Source: Duganella phyllosphaerae (GTDB lineage Bacteria > Pseudomonadota > Gammaproteobacteria > Burkholderiales > Burkholderiaceae_D). Taken from it: a DNA stretch of 39,110 nt. The stretch spans positions 1 to 39,110 of the forward strand of contig NZ_LROM01000143.1 of assembly GCF_001758785.1 (NCBI RefSeq). Direction: 5' to 3'. Below the pieces are notes generated by a model. That model was given only the letters and a program-made list of their open reading frames with translations. It did not search any database and was not told the DNA's origin. This document shows, one piece after another, positions 1-6,989 of this stretch (its first letter is position 1; each line of letters starts with the position of its first letter). The position numbers and the translations under genes are program-made.

Positions 1-170
1 TCGCACATAGGGTGATAAAGCGAACTTCCGCTTTGGGGCGGCTCCGGCCCAGGGTGAGAATGTGTGAGCTTTGCAGGAGGGCAAGCTGCTATCCTGAACG
101 CCATCGGCCGGTACCGGCCAGGAGCAGACGTTAAAATTAACAATTTGTTGCCTAGAACATTGGAGTTAAA

Positions 171-431
171 TTGGAAAAATTTGAACCTCAGTCACCAAGG
201 CGACGATACTTCGAGCGGATCAGAAAATGGGTAGTGCTTATATCGAGTTCGCTGAGTGCATCCTTTTTTTGGGGTACGGTTCTTGCCGCAGTTGCTAAAT
301 GGAAATTTGAAATAAGGCGCGAGGATGCGCTACTTTTTATTGCATTACCGACAATCGCAATCTTTCTATTTTATTTTTACTTTAATAGGCACAAGCTTGC
401 ACGTGCTTTTGGTTTCGACAGTGATACATAG
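171..431 (+). CDS. Small hypothetical membrane protein (86 aa)
   Basis: I do not recognise this protein. It starts at TTG, supported by GGAG at 162-165 with five bases of spacing. The protein has a basic, charged N-terminus (residues 1-20), a first hydrophobic segment at about 21-43 and a second at about 53-72 that is rich in Phe and Tyr, then a short basic tail. This suggests a two-pass inner-membrane protein with both ends in the cytoplasm. Base composition is clearly more AT-rich than in the genes after 2475, which suggests transfer. It heads a row of small unrelated genes, so an immunity or accessory role is possible, but nothing in the protein shows it. Confidence 0.5.
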   Translation: MEKFEPQSPRRRYFERIRKWVVLISSSLSASFFWGTVLAAVAKWKFEIRREDALLFIALPTIAIFLFYFYFNRHKLARAFGFDSDT

Positions 432-477
432 CCAAATACCCGTAATGGGGTGGTAAGCGTCGACAATGGCATCAAGC

Positions 478-501
478 GGCCAAAAGCTTCCGCTTTCGGC
501 C
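478..501. repeat. Hairpin-forming intergenic repeat
   Basis: An almost perfect inverted repeat: GGCC-A-AAAGC, four-base loop TTCC, GCTTT-C-GGCC, with one mismatched pair. It sits between two small genes. GCTTT/AAAGC pairs in the same setting recur at about 18-34 and 2257-2270, so it looks like a degenerate member of an intergenic repeat family and not a terminator, since no T-run follows. Confidence 0.5.
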
Positions 502-532
502 AAATGCAGACGGAATCGACTGAAAAAGCAAA

Positions 533-964
533 GTGACGATGGATATTCTTGAGTTTCCTTCCCATTTTCCACCGACGGAGAAGTGGAAGAAGTTTTTTAT
601 CGGGGTACGGTGGCTGGGCCCAGACTTATCCTTTTTTAATTCTTTAAAGCAAATGCAAGCGGCCAGAAGCATAGCCGACATGTCTCAGTGGGGTGGAGGA
701 GAGCGCCAAATTCTAGCAGAAAAAATCTCGCGGATATTGCACAAGCAGCTTGGCTGGCTCACACCCATATTTGTTCCACAGGACGTTGCAACGGTTTCCT
801 TTTACGGCCCTAGCTTTGGTATTATTGATGCAGATATTGCCTTTGATGATATGGTTAAGATGCTGCGCAAAGACTACTCATTGGCTCCCACGATTTCGTT
901 TTGGGAGTCCATGGCAAATTCAACGCTAGGAGAACTGATAGATGGTCTGCTTGCATTGCGTTGA
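533..964 (+). CDS. Hypothetical protein (143 aa)
   Basis: I do not recognise this protein. The frame opens with GTG at 533, followed two codons later by ATG at 539. Neither has a strong Shine-Dalgarno, so the true start is uncertain. No signal peptide or membrane segment is seen, and the protein looks soluble and cytoplasmic, with many aromatic residues (Trp, Phe) in the first 40 residues. Codon use is AT-rich, like its neighbours and unlike the rest of the window. Its place among other small soluble genes fits an immunity protein array, but that is inferred from context only. Confidence 0.55.
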   Translation: MTMDILEFPSHFPPTEKWKKFFIGVRWLGPDLSFFNSLKQMQAARSIADMSQWGGGERQILAEKISRILHKQLGWLTPIFVPQDVATVSFYGPSFGIIDADIAFDDMVKMLRKDYSLAPTISFWESMANSTLGELIDGLLALR

Positions 965-1015
965 CGGCATCCGACCAGAAGCGGCCCCTCACCAACAAGA
1001 AAATGAAACTGCTCT

Positions 1016-1381
1016 ATGAACTATGACCCATTATTCGAAGTGATTGATGAGCCAATCGAGGTTGATGACTCGACAGTGGTGAAGTTACACATCCTTAAAG
1101 CTGTAGAAAAATTTGTCTCGCTTCCTGGCGAAAACACAGCGGAGGAGAAAGAACGTTTGTCAACGATTCTCAATGATTTACTTCTTCGATTGATAGATGG
1201 AATTCAAGCCAACTCTACAAAGCTTTGGGTTCTTGCCGAATTTCAGCAGTCGTTAGTCTTGGTTGAGAACGAGGATACAGAAGCGCGTGAACACTTTGGT
1301 TCCGAGCTGGAGTCGATAATGGACATACTCGGAATTGAAAGCTCAGATGGTCTGCTTGCTGCCTATTTAGGCGGAATTTGA
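1016..1381 (+). CDS. DUF4844-like protein (121 aa)
   Basis: This is a small acidic soluble protein. The central part (EEKERLSTILNDLL) and the C-terminal stretch (SIMDILGIESSDGLL) recall DUF4844, a family of about 110 residues that I remember as ending in a similar motif; no search was run. The molecular function of the family is not established to my knowledge. The start ATG at 1016 has no clear Shine-Dalgarno. The gene is AT-rich and lies between two unrelated small genes, which fits accessory or immunity-like DNA. The DUF4844 assignment is from memory and moderately secure. Confidence 0.6.
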   Translation: MNYDPLFEVIDEPIEVDDSTVVKLHILKAVEKFVSLPGENTAEEKERLSTILNDLLLRLIDGIQANSTKLWVLAEFQQSLVLVENEDTEAREHFGSELESIMDILGIESSDGLLAAYLGGI

Positions 1382-1425
1382 CCGATTTTGGCCTTATGCA
1401 GTTCTCAGCCGCAGTTATAAACTGA

Positions 1426-1626
1426 TACACCGGACCGCGTGCTATCTTCTATACACGGGTTTATCACGGCAGCGCCGCCATCAATACGGCGATGGCCGCG
1501 TTATCGCTGAACGCAAAATTTCTAGGATCGAAGTTGGGTTTTGTGATACAGCAGATTTGGACACGAGCGGCTGCAAAACTCTTTGAAGCACTAAGGCTCA
1601 GAGGCTACGCACCGTTCAATGGGTAG
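1426..1626 (+). pseudogene. Possible decayed C-terminal coding fragment
   Basis: This stretch stays open for 66 codons between stops at 1423 and 1624, in a gap between genes. It reads as a plausible alpha-helical protein tail (for example IFYTRVYHGSAAINTA and later IWTRAAAKLFEALR), but it has no start codon with a ribosome-binding site. It ends 33 bases before the next gene. A displaced toxin tip ahead of its immunity gene would look like this. A chance open frame is also possible, since a run of this length is not rare. Confidence 0.25.
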
Positions 1627-1659
1627 CTTCCCCATGGAAATAATACAAAGAGATAGAAA

Positions 1660-2079
1660 ATGGAATTTGGAATATATGTGCATACCCAGGGACCTGGCGG
1701 GCTGCTGAAAGAGTGCGCCAAGACGCTTAAAGCCTCTTTAAATGGAATTTTGACTCAATCCGGGTTTGAGGAGATCGATGCAATATACCTGTCATTCCAT
1801 TCGATAAGTAGCATTCAGGCTGGATTTAGAGTGTGCAAGCTGCGTGTTCGGAGAAATTACGATATGAAGTTGATAACGGGTGGGAAGGCTCATTATAATT
1901 GCTTGATTGAGTGCGACATTGATCTTCCTGATTACGATGTTATAGAGGCGGACTCCGAGCATAAGATGATTTTATATTTGAAGGGTGTGCTGATTGACGT
2001 GACTCCCAAGTTGTTTCGTGAATTTCCGCCTGGAGAGGCTGATTATTTCCTGTCGGCTGTTCGACAGGCTAATGTTTAG
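1660..2079 (+). CDS. Hypothetical protein (139 aa), immunity-like context
   Basis: I do not recognise this protein. It is soluble, with no signal peptide or membrane segment. The N-terminus (MEFGIYVHTQGPGG) and alternating hydrophobic stretches suggest a mixed alpha/beta fold, and the second half is rich in Asp and Glu. The ATG at 1660 is preceded by a weak purine-rich AAGAGATAG. The sequence is AT-rich like the three genes before it. A possible coding fragment ends 33 bases upstream (1426-1626), an arrangement typical of toxin-tip and immunity pairs. The immunity role is an inference from context. Confidence 0.55.
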   Translation: MEFGIYVHTQGPGGLLKECAKTLKASLNGILTQSGFEEIDAIYLSFHSISSIQAGFRVCKLRVRRNYDMKLITGGKAHYNCLIECDIDLPDYDVIEADSEHKMILYLKGVLIDVTPKLFREFPPGEADYFLSAVRQANV

Positions 2080-2310
2080 CAAGGCGTCGCGCAGTGTGCA
2101 TTGATGAAGGGAGGACGGGGTCATGGACGCTGGGTCAGTCCTTCTCTTTTTTGAGGTTCCCTGACATTTCGTGGCTTATCTGACTGACAGTTGCAGCGAT
2201 TCTCAGCATTGATGCGAGGGCAGAGATGGGGCGGTGGCGGACGCCGGTGACTGGCCGCTTTGGGGCGAAAGCAGACCTTCCTGCTGTAAATATATTTCGA
2301 AAATTCAGGC
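2080..2310. other. Intergenic region with a repeat fragment
   Basis: No convincing gene is seen. The stretch holds a 13-base copy of CCGCTTTGGGGCG at 2255-2267, identical to the copy at 28-40 near the window start. The pair GCTTT...AAAGC here can form a small hairpin. The stretch marks the change from the AT-rich patch to normal GC-rich sequence. Confidence 0.4.
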
Positions 2311-2347
2311 AAAAAAAAGCCAGATAGTGCTACGCACACTATCCGGC
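2311..2347 (-). terminator. Rho-independent terminator of the BON gene
   Basis: Read on the minus strand, the stem GCC-G-GATAGTG pairs with CACTATC-T-GGC around a seven-base loop and is followed by eight T residues. It lies 128 bases after the stop of the BON-domain gene, so that transcript has a long 3' untranslated region. Confidence 0.85.
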
Positions 2348-2424
2348 AAAGGGTCAGTTACTAGGGTGATACAAAGGGGTACTACAACAGGGTCCTAAAC
2401 TACTAAAGGGTCCTAAACTACTTA
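2345..2424 (-). repeat. Short direct repeats in the BON gene 3' UTR
   Basis: Two identical 15-base copies of GGGTCCTAAACTACT stand at 2390-2404 and 2408-2422. Looser copies starting with GGGT lie before them at about 2351, 2364 and 2376. On the transcribed minus strand this gives a series of ACCC motifs spaced 12-18 bases apart, between the BON stop codon and its terminator. Confidence 0.6.
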
Positions 2425-2474
2425 CTTCTACTGCGGTGGTATTGCAAAATCGGTGGTACGGGTGAGCGTGGCGC

Positions 2475-2807
2475 TTACTTGGTAGCCACGGTCAGTTCGC
2501 TCTTGACTTCCTTCACGCCTGGCACAGCCGAGGCGGCCTGTATGGCCTTGGTGCCGACTTCGGTGCTGGGCACTGCGCCGCTCAGTACGACGACGCCGTC
2601 GGTGGTGGTTACGCCAACTTCCTTGTGTTCGGCCAGCGAGGATTTGATCTTGCTGGTAATGGCTTCATCGGTGGCAGCAGTGCCGGACTTGGCGGCTCCA
2701 GCCATGGCGGCTTCCTGTTGACCGGCTGCGAAAGCGGTACCGGTTGCGGCGGCTGCGGTCAGGGTGGCGGCAACCATCAGGCGAGCGAGCAGTTTATTGG
2801 TCATCAT
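2475..2807 (-). CDS. BON-domain periplasmic protein (OsmY-like)
   Basis: This 110-residue protein has a signal peptide (about residues 1-27, ending in GTAFA-A), a short Ala-rich linker and one BON domain (about 45-108) with the typical hydrophobic/Gly pattern (VGVTTTDGVVVLSGAV, then VPGVKEVKSEL). BON domains occur in OsmY and related envelope proteins and are thought to bind phospholipid membranes. The start is ATG at 2807 (or 2804), with GGAAG six bases upstream. A consensus sigma-54 promoter, an IHF site and a GlrR-type site lie directly upstream, and glrR is the next gene. The gene is therefore a likely target of the GlrKR system in envelope stress. It ends in its own terminator. Confidence 0.9.
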   Translation of the reverse strand: MMTNKLLARLMVAATLTAAAATGTAFAAGQQEAAMAGAAKSGTAATDEAITSKIKSSLAEHKEVGVTTTDGVVVLSGAVPSTEVGTKAIQAASAVPGVKEVKSELTVATK

Positions 2808-2864
2808 GATGATCTTCCTTTATCGAGGGTGAGGATAAGACGTCTGTGACGTTACCCAACACTT

Positions 2865-2881
2865 AGCAAACTGCGTGCCAG
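2865..2881 (-). promoter_or_regulatory. Sigma-54 (-24/-12) promoter of the BON gene
   Basis: Read on the minus strand the site is CTGGCACGCAGTTTGCT, which matches YTGGCACG-N4-TTGCW at every fixed base, with exactly ten bases between the GG and GC elements. The predicted transcription start is near 2854, giving a 5' leader of about 47 bases before the ATG at 2807. Confidence 0.85.
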
Positions 2882-2899
2882 ATCGATAAAGAGATTTAA

Positions 2900-2912
2900 A
2901 ATCAATGAGTTG
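2900..2912 (+). promoter_or_regulatory. IHF binding site
   Basis: AATCAATGAGTTG matches the IHF consensus WATCAA-N4-TTR at every fixed position. It lies between the GlrR-type site (2975-2992) and the sigma-54 promoter (2865-2881), where a DNA bend would bring the activator to the polymerase. Confidence 0.65.
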
Positions 2913-2974
2913 GAAGGAAAATTTCTTGAGGGGACGGGTGGGGCGGGGGATTCAAGCCGCTAGGCGCGGGTTTT

Positions 2975-2992
2975 TGTCGGGAAATGGCGACA
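2975..2992. promoter_or_regulatory. GlrR-type upstream activator site
   Basis: TGTC-N10-GACA (TGTCGGGAAATGGCGACA) matches the palindrome described for GlrR in enterobacteria at all eight fixed bases. Its centre lies about 130 bases upstream of the predicted sigma-54 start point, a normal distance for this class of activator. It is 42 bases beyond the stop of glrR itself. Confidence 0.7.
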
Positions 2993-3033
2993 TCTGCCAG
3001 CCACCGGTTCTCAACTGATTGATTTATAAGGCT

Positions 3034-4437
3034 TTATTCCTGTCGTTCAGGAGCGACAAGGCTGGCGCCGGAGCGGAATGTTGCTGCGTCGAGGTCGTAT
3101 TTCTGTAGCAGCCGGTAGAACTCGGTACGGTTGCGTTCGGCCAGGCGGGCGGCGTCGGCGACGTTGCCATCGGTCAGTTTCAGCAGTTGCACCAGGTAGT
3201 TGCGCTCGAAGCGTTGTTTCGCTTCCGTGTAGCTGAGCACCTCCAGCGACGGCACCCGCAGCGCCCGCTGCACCAGCGACAGGGGGATCAGCGGCGCCGT
3301 GGCCAGCGCACATACGTGCTCGACCACGTTGTAGAGCTGACGCACATTGCCGGGCCACGAGGCCGTGGTCAGCGCCTCGAGCGCGTCCGGGGCGAAGCCG
3401 TGCACGGTCTTGCCGTACTTGGCGGCCAGGCTGTGCAGGAACTGGGTGGCCATCGGCGTGACGTCCTCGCGCCGCTGCGACAGCGGCGGCAGGGTGAGGG
3501 TGATCACGTTCAGGCGGTAATACAGGTCTTCGCGGAACTGGCCCTCGGCCATCGCCGCGTCGAGGTCGCGGTGGGTGGCCGACAGGATGCGCACGTCGAC
3601 CGGGCGGCCCACGTCCGAGCCCAGCTGGCGCACCACGCGTTCCTGCAGCACCCGCAGCAGTTTCACTTGCAGCAGCAGCGGCATGTCGCCGATCTCGTCC
3701 AGGAACAGGGTGCCGCCGTCGGCTGCCTGCACCAGGCCTTCGCGGCTGCCGATGGCGCCGGTGTACGCGCCTTTCACATGGCCGAACAGTTCGGACTCGA
3801 GCAGTGCCTCGGGGATCGCACCGCAGTTGACGGCGATGAACGGCGCCTTGGCGCGGCGGCTGGCGCGGTGGATGGCGTTGGCCAGTAACTCCTTGCCGGT
3901 GCCGCTTTCGCCCCGGATCAGGATGCTGGCGTCCGACGCCGCCACCAGCCGCGCTTCGGCCAGCAGCTCGTCCATGCACTGGCTGCGGCTGATCAGGCCG
4001 GCGCGCCAGGCCTGGTCGCTGTCGGCGGCGTTGGCGGCTGGCGCCGACAGGCTCAGTGCCTGGGCGATGCGCTCGAGCAGCAGCTTGGCGTCGAACGGCT
4101 TGGTCAGGTAGGCATAGGCGCCCAGCGTGGTCGCTTCCACCGCGTCGGGAATGGTGCCGTGCGCGGTGAGCAGGATCACCGGCAGCGCCGGGTGGCTGCT
4201 GCGGATTTCCTGGAACAGCGACATGCCGTCGCGGTCGGGCAGGCGGATGTCGCTGATGACCAGGCGCGGCAGCTCGATCGACAGCCGCGCCAGCGCCGCC
4301 TCGGCGCTGCCCACGGCGGTGACGCGATAGCCATTGGCGGTGAGCCGCATCGATAGCAGGCGCAGCAGATCGGCGTCGTCATCGACCACCAGCAAATGGG
4401 CGCCGTGGCCCGGCGCAGTCTTCAGGGGCGCGTTCAT
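3034..4437 (-). CDS. glrR: Sigma-54-dependent response regulator GlrR (QseF)
   Basis: This 467-residue NtrC-family activator has three parts: a receiver domain (about 14-128; phosphoacceptor Asp63 in SDIRLPD, conserved Lys in LTKPF), an AAA+ sigma-54 interaction domain (about 150-375; Walker A GESGTGKE at 176-183, sigma-54 contact loop GAYTGA at 223-228, Walker B LFLDEIGD) and a Fis-type helix-turn-helix near the C-terminus. When phosphorylated by GlrK it would open sigma-54 promoters, in enterobacteria those of glmY and rpoE. The ATG overlaps the end of the lipoprotein gene by four bases, so the two are translationally coupled. A matching DNA site and promoter lie just downstream, ahead of the BON gene. 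Confidence 0.93.
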   Translation of the reverse strand: MNAPLKTAPGHGAHLLVVDDDADLLRLLSMRLTANGYRVTAVGSAEAALARLSIELPRLVISDIRLPDRDGMSLFQEIRSSHPALPVILLTAHGTIPDAVEATTLGAYAYLTKPFDAKLLLERIAQALSLSAPAANAADSDQAWRAGLISRSQCMDELLAEARLVAASDASILIRGESGTGKELLANAIHRASRRAKAPFIAVNCGAIPEALLESELFGHVKGAYTGAIGSREGLVQAADGGTLFLDEIGDMPLLLQVKLLRVLQERVVRQLGSDVGRPVDVRILSATHRDLDAAMAEGQFREDLYYRLNVITLTLPPLSQRREDVTPMATQFLHSLAAKYGKTVHGFAPDALEALTTASWPGNVRQLYNVVEHVCALATAPLIPLSLVQRALRVPSLEVLSYTEAKQRFERNYLVQLLKLTDGNVADAARLAERNRTEFYRLLQKYDLDAATFRSGASLVAPERQE

Positions 4438-5039
4438 TTCTTCACTCCAGTGGCGGGGGCAGCGGGGCGCACCGGCAGCGTGCGTTCGATATTTTTCAAT
4501 TCTTCAACCATCTCGTTCAACTGGTCGATGCGGCGCTGGCTCTCCTTTTGCTGCGTGCCGAGCTGGGCGTTGAGCTTGTCCACGTGTTCGGCCAGGCGCC
4601 GCGCTTCGCCGCAATAGCTGGACAGCATCTGCGCGAGCGGCTTGTATGGCGCCGAATTGGTTTCGGTGGAATTGGCCACGCTGTCGAGCAAGCCCTGGGC
4701 GCGCGCCAGGTCGCCGTTGCCCCGCGTGAGCATGAGCACCATGCCGGTTTGCAGCGTCACGCGCGGCGTGCGCTTTTGTTGCATCAGCCCGCTCAACTCC
4801 TTGATCAGCTCACCCTGGCTCATGCGCCGCAATGCCTGGTGGTAATTGAGCAAGGGGCCGATGTCGTCCAGCGGCTGCGGCGTTTCCACCGCGGGAGCGG
4901 GCGTGACCGACATGGCCGGCAACCGCGGCCGGGTGGTGTTGCAAGCGGCCAAGCCTGCGCACAGCAGCAGGCACAGCAAGGGCTGCCAGCGCACGGTGCG
5001 GCGGCGAAGCGGGGAAGCAGACATGGTCGAGGCTGGCAT
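4434..5039 (-). CDS. QseG/GlrG-like outer-membrane lipoprotein
   Basis: This is the small lipoprotein between the kinase and regulator genes, the position taken by qseG (yfhG) in the enterobacterial glrK-qseG-glrR operon. A basic start, a hydrophobic stretch and the lipobox LAAC are followed by a Pro-rich linker, a helical central part and a coiled-coil-like C-terminus (about 140-185, rich in Gln, Glu and Lys). The frame is open back to TTG at 5069. I prefer ATG at 5039, with GGAAGA about 12 bases upstream, although ATG at 5024 gives an equally good lipoprotein signal. In Escherichia coli QseG activates the kinase from the outer membrane. The same role here is inferred from gene order. Confidence 0.75.
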   Translation of the reverse strand: MPASTMSASPLRRRTVRWQPLLCLLLCAGLAACNTTRPRLPAMSVTPAPAVETPQPLDDIGPLLNYHQALRRMSQGELIKELSGLMQQKRTPRVTLQTGMVLMLTRGNGDLARAQGLLDSVANSTETNSAPYKPLAQMLSSYCGEARRLAEHVDKLNAQLGTQQKESQRRIDQLNEMVEELKNIERTLPVRPAAPATGVKK

Positions 5040-5070
5040 TGGTTGGGCGAGTCTTCCGGAGGATATCAAT

Positions 5071-5106
5071 TTGGATAGATCAGGTTGGATAGATCAGGTT
5101 GGATAC
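5071..5106. repeat. 14-base tandem repeat at the glrK stop
   Basis: TTGGATAGATCAGG occurs twice in tandem (5071-5084, 5085-5098) and is followed by a partial third copy, TTGGATA. The glrK stop codon (minus strand, 5094-5096) lies in the second copy. The unit is not a multiple of three, so copy-number change would shift the last codons or the spacing to the lipoprotein gene. Confidence 0.75.
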
Positions 5107-6518
5107 GGTATTTCGATACGGAAAAGCGCGCCACGCCGCGTGGGCAGCAGTTGCAACTTGCCGCCGTGGGCGGCGATATATTCGTTGACGATGGACAGGC
5201 CGATGCCATTGCCGTGGCGGGCGCCCGGTGGCTGGCGTTCGCCCTGGTAAAACGGTTCGAAAATGCGGGCGGCGTCGTCCGGCGCCACGCCCGGCCCCTG
5301 GTCGTTGCAGTCGAGCAGCAGTTTGCCGTCGCGCTCGCCGAGGCGGAAGTACACCAGGCCGCCATGCGGGCTGAAGCGTACGGCATTGGACAGCAGGTTG
5401 CTGACCGCGACCGCCATTTTATCAGCGTCCACGGCAATGGGTCGCGCCTGCCCCTCGCAGTTGACGGTCAGGCCGGCCGCCTGCCATTGCAGGCGCTGGC
5501 TGTCGATCACGCAGGCCACCAGCACGGCGATATCGGTCGGTTCGCGGTGCAGGTGGTCGGCGTCGAAGGACGCTTCGTTGTAGCGCAGCAGCGCTTCGAT
5601 CTGGTTTTGCAGCGCCACCGTGTTCTGGTTGAGAATGCCGGCGATCTCGCGCTGGTTGGCGGTCAGTTCGCCCGCCACGCCGTCCTCGAGCAGGGCCACG
5701 CCTTCGCGCAGCGCCGCCAGCGGGGTTTTCAGTTCGTGCGAGATGTGGCGCATGAAGCGCGCCTTGTCTTCTTCGAGCTGGGCCAGCCGCTGGCGCAGCC
5801 AGTCCAGTTGCTGGCCCACGCGCTGCAGGTCGGCGGGACCGCGCACGCTGATCGGCGTGTCGAGCCGGTTTTCGCCCAGTAAATCGATGCTCGCTTCGAT
5901 CTGCGCCAGCGGGCGCGACAGCCAGAGGCCGAAGCCGCCGGCCAGCAAGGCAGCGACCACGATGGAGGCGACCACTTGCGCGCCCAGCACCGCGCGCCGC
6001 TGGTCGAGCTCGTCGAGCAGTGCGGTATTGCGGCGGTCCACTTCCTGCTTGACCTCGGCGGCCAGGTAGTCGTCCACTTCCGGCAACGGCGCCAGCGCCC
6101 GTTCCAGCGCCTGCTGGCGGGCGGCGCTGCGGGGCCGGGCCGGCGCTTGCAGCAAGTCCCACGCTTGTTCGCCCGCTTCACGCCAGCGCTGGAACTGCTG
6201 GGTGGACGCGCGCGGCAAACCTTGCTGCAAGGCATCGAGCGAGGCGCGCGCTTCGCGCCAGGCGTCGGCATAGCGTTCGCGGAAGGCAGGGTCGTCGAGG
6301 ACGAGGAACTGGCGCGCGCTGCGCGTCATGGCAACGCTGCGCTCGGCAAGTTGCTGGGTGTGGCGGGTGAGCGCGAGCGCGTGGTGTCCGCTGTCGCGGC
6401 TGTGGGCGGTCAAGCGGTCCAGCGTCCACAGCGCATGCAGGGACGCCGCGCTGAGCAACACCGCGATCAACAGGAACACGCCCAGCAGCAGCTGGCGAAA
6501 CGACAGTTTCGAGAGCAT
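5094..6518 (-). CDS. glrK: Sensor histidine kinase GlrK (QseE)
   Basis: This 474-residue membrane kinase is the partner of GlrR. Domain order: first membrane helix (about 9-30), a helical periplasmic part rich in Arg and Gln (about 31-180), second membrane helix (about 183-203), a HAMP linker, a HisKA domain with the phosphorylated His in HISHELKTPL (about 265), and an ATP-binding domain with the N box (LSNAVRF) and glycine boxes (DQGPGV, GNGIGLS). The ATG at 6518 opens the glrK-lipoprotein-glrR block. The gap to the lipoprotein is short and contains a 14-base tandem repeat. The likely signal is cell-envelope stress, as known for the family. Confidence 0.9.
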   Translation of the reverse strand: MLSKLSFRQLLLGVFLLIAVLLSAASLHALWTLDRLTAHSRDSGHHALALTRHTQQLAERSVAMTRSARQFLVLDDPAFRERYADAWREARASLDALQQGLPRASTQQFQRWREAGEQAWDLLQAPARPRSAARQQALERALAPLPEVDDYLAAEVKQEVDRRNTALLDELDQRRAVLGAQVVASIVVAALLAGGFGLWLSRPLAQIEASIDLLGENRLDTPISVRGPADLQRVGQQLDWLRQRLAQLEEDKARFMRHISHELKTPLAALREGVALLEDGVAGELTANQREIAGILNQNTVALQNQIEALLRYNEASFDADHLHREPTDIAVLVACVIDSQRLQWQAAGLTVNCEGQARPIAVDADKMAVAVSNLLSNAVRFSPHGGLVYFRLGERDGKLLLDCNDQGPGVAPDDAARIFEPFYQGERQPPGARHGNGIGLSIVNEYIAAHGGKLQLLPTRRGALFRIEIPYPT

Positions 6519-6616
6519 GGTGGTCGGTTAAGAAGACGGTCAACTGCCGATAATAGGGCTAAACCGTGCTACGGGTGTGTTTGATTGGCAATGTTTCCGT
6601 AACCGGCTGCAGGGCA

Positions 6617-6961
6617 TTATTTCGGCGCGGGCGCCACGTCCATGCCGTCGTAGGTCTCGATCTGCTGCTCTTCAGCAAACTTGTAGAATTCCTGGTTGCG
6701 CACGTCGAGCGTGTCCACCGTGTGCTTTTCCACTTTTTCCACGTGCAACCACCACAGCGCCGGGGTGTCGGAATCGGGCTCGGAGTCGAACACGCCCACC
6801 ACCTGGTAGCCCTTGGCTTGCAGCAGCGGTGCTGCGCGTTCCAGTTTGGCCTTGTCCTGGTCGGAGAAGAAATAGCCCCACAGCAACGGCTTGGTACTGT
6901 CCCACGGCGCGTTTTGCTTCATGTCGGCGAAAAGGTCGACCATATCTTGTTTGGTGATCAT
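6617..6961 (-). CDS. rraB: RraB-like ribonuclease E inhibitor
   Basis: This 114-residue cytoplasmic protein resembles the RraB (YjgD) family, which binds RNase E and lowers its activity on some RNAs. Family features seen are the LYT/FS-type core (LLWGYFFSDQDKAKLERAAPLLQ), the central strand ending in WWLHVEKVE, and the acidic C-terminal motif FAEEQQIETYDGMDV, which matches the LAEKFNVEYDGWGT end of the E. coli protein. It is slightly shorter than the E. coli protein (about 138 residues). It lies 28 bases after tctE and 98 bases before glrK on the same strand, so it may be cotranscribed with tctDE. The family is fairly sure; the exact target is inferred. Confidence 0.8.
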   Translation of the reverse strand: MITKQDMVDLFADMKQNAPWDSTKPLLWGYFFSDQDKAKLERAAPLLQAKGYQVVGVFDSEPDSDTPALWWLHVEKVEKHTVDTLDVRNQEFYKFAEEQQIETYDGMDVAPAPK

Positions 6962-6989
6962 GCACAGCTCCTGATGTTGGTTACACGCT

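Noticed and set aside
58..234. Open stretch before and over the first small gene, read as another toxin tail
   Set aside because: Its second half overlaps the gene at 171 in another frame, and the first half is too short to distinguish from chance.
2123..2164. Tiny 13-codon frame with GGAGG ahead of its ATG, as a leader peptide
   Set aside because: No gene follows it on the plus strand and no attenuator is seen.
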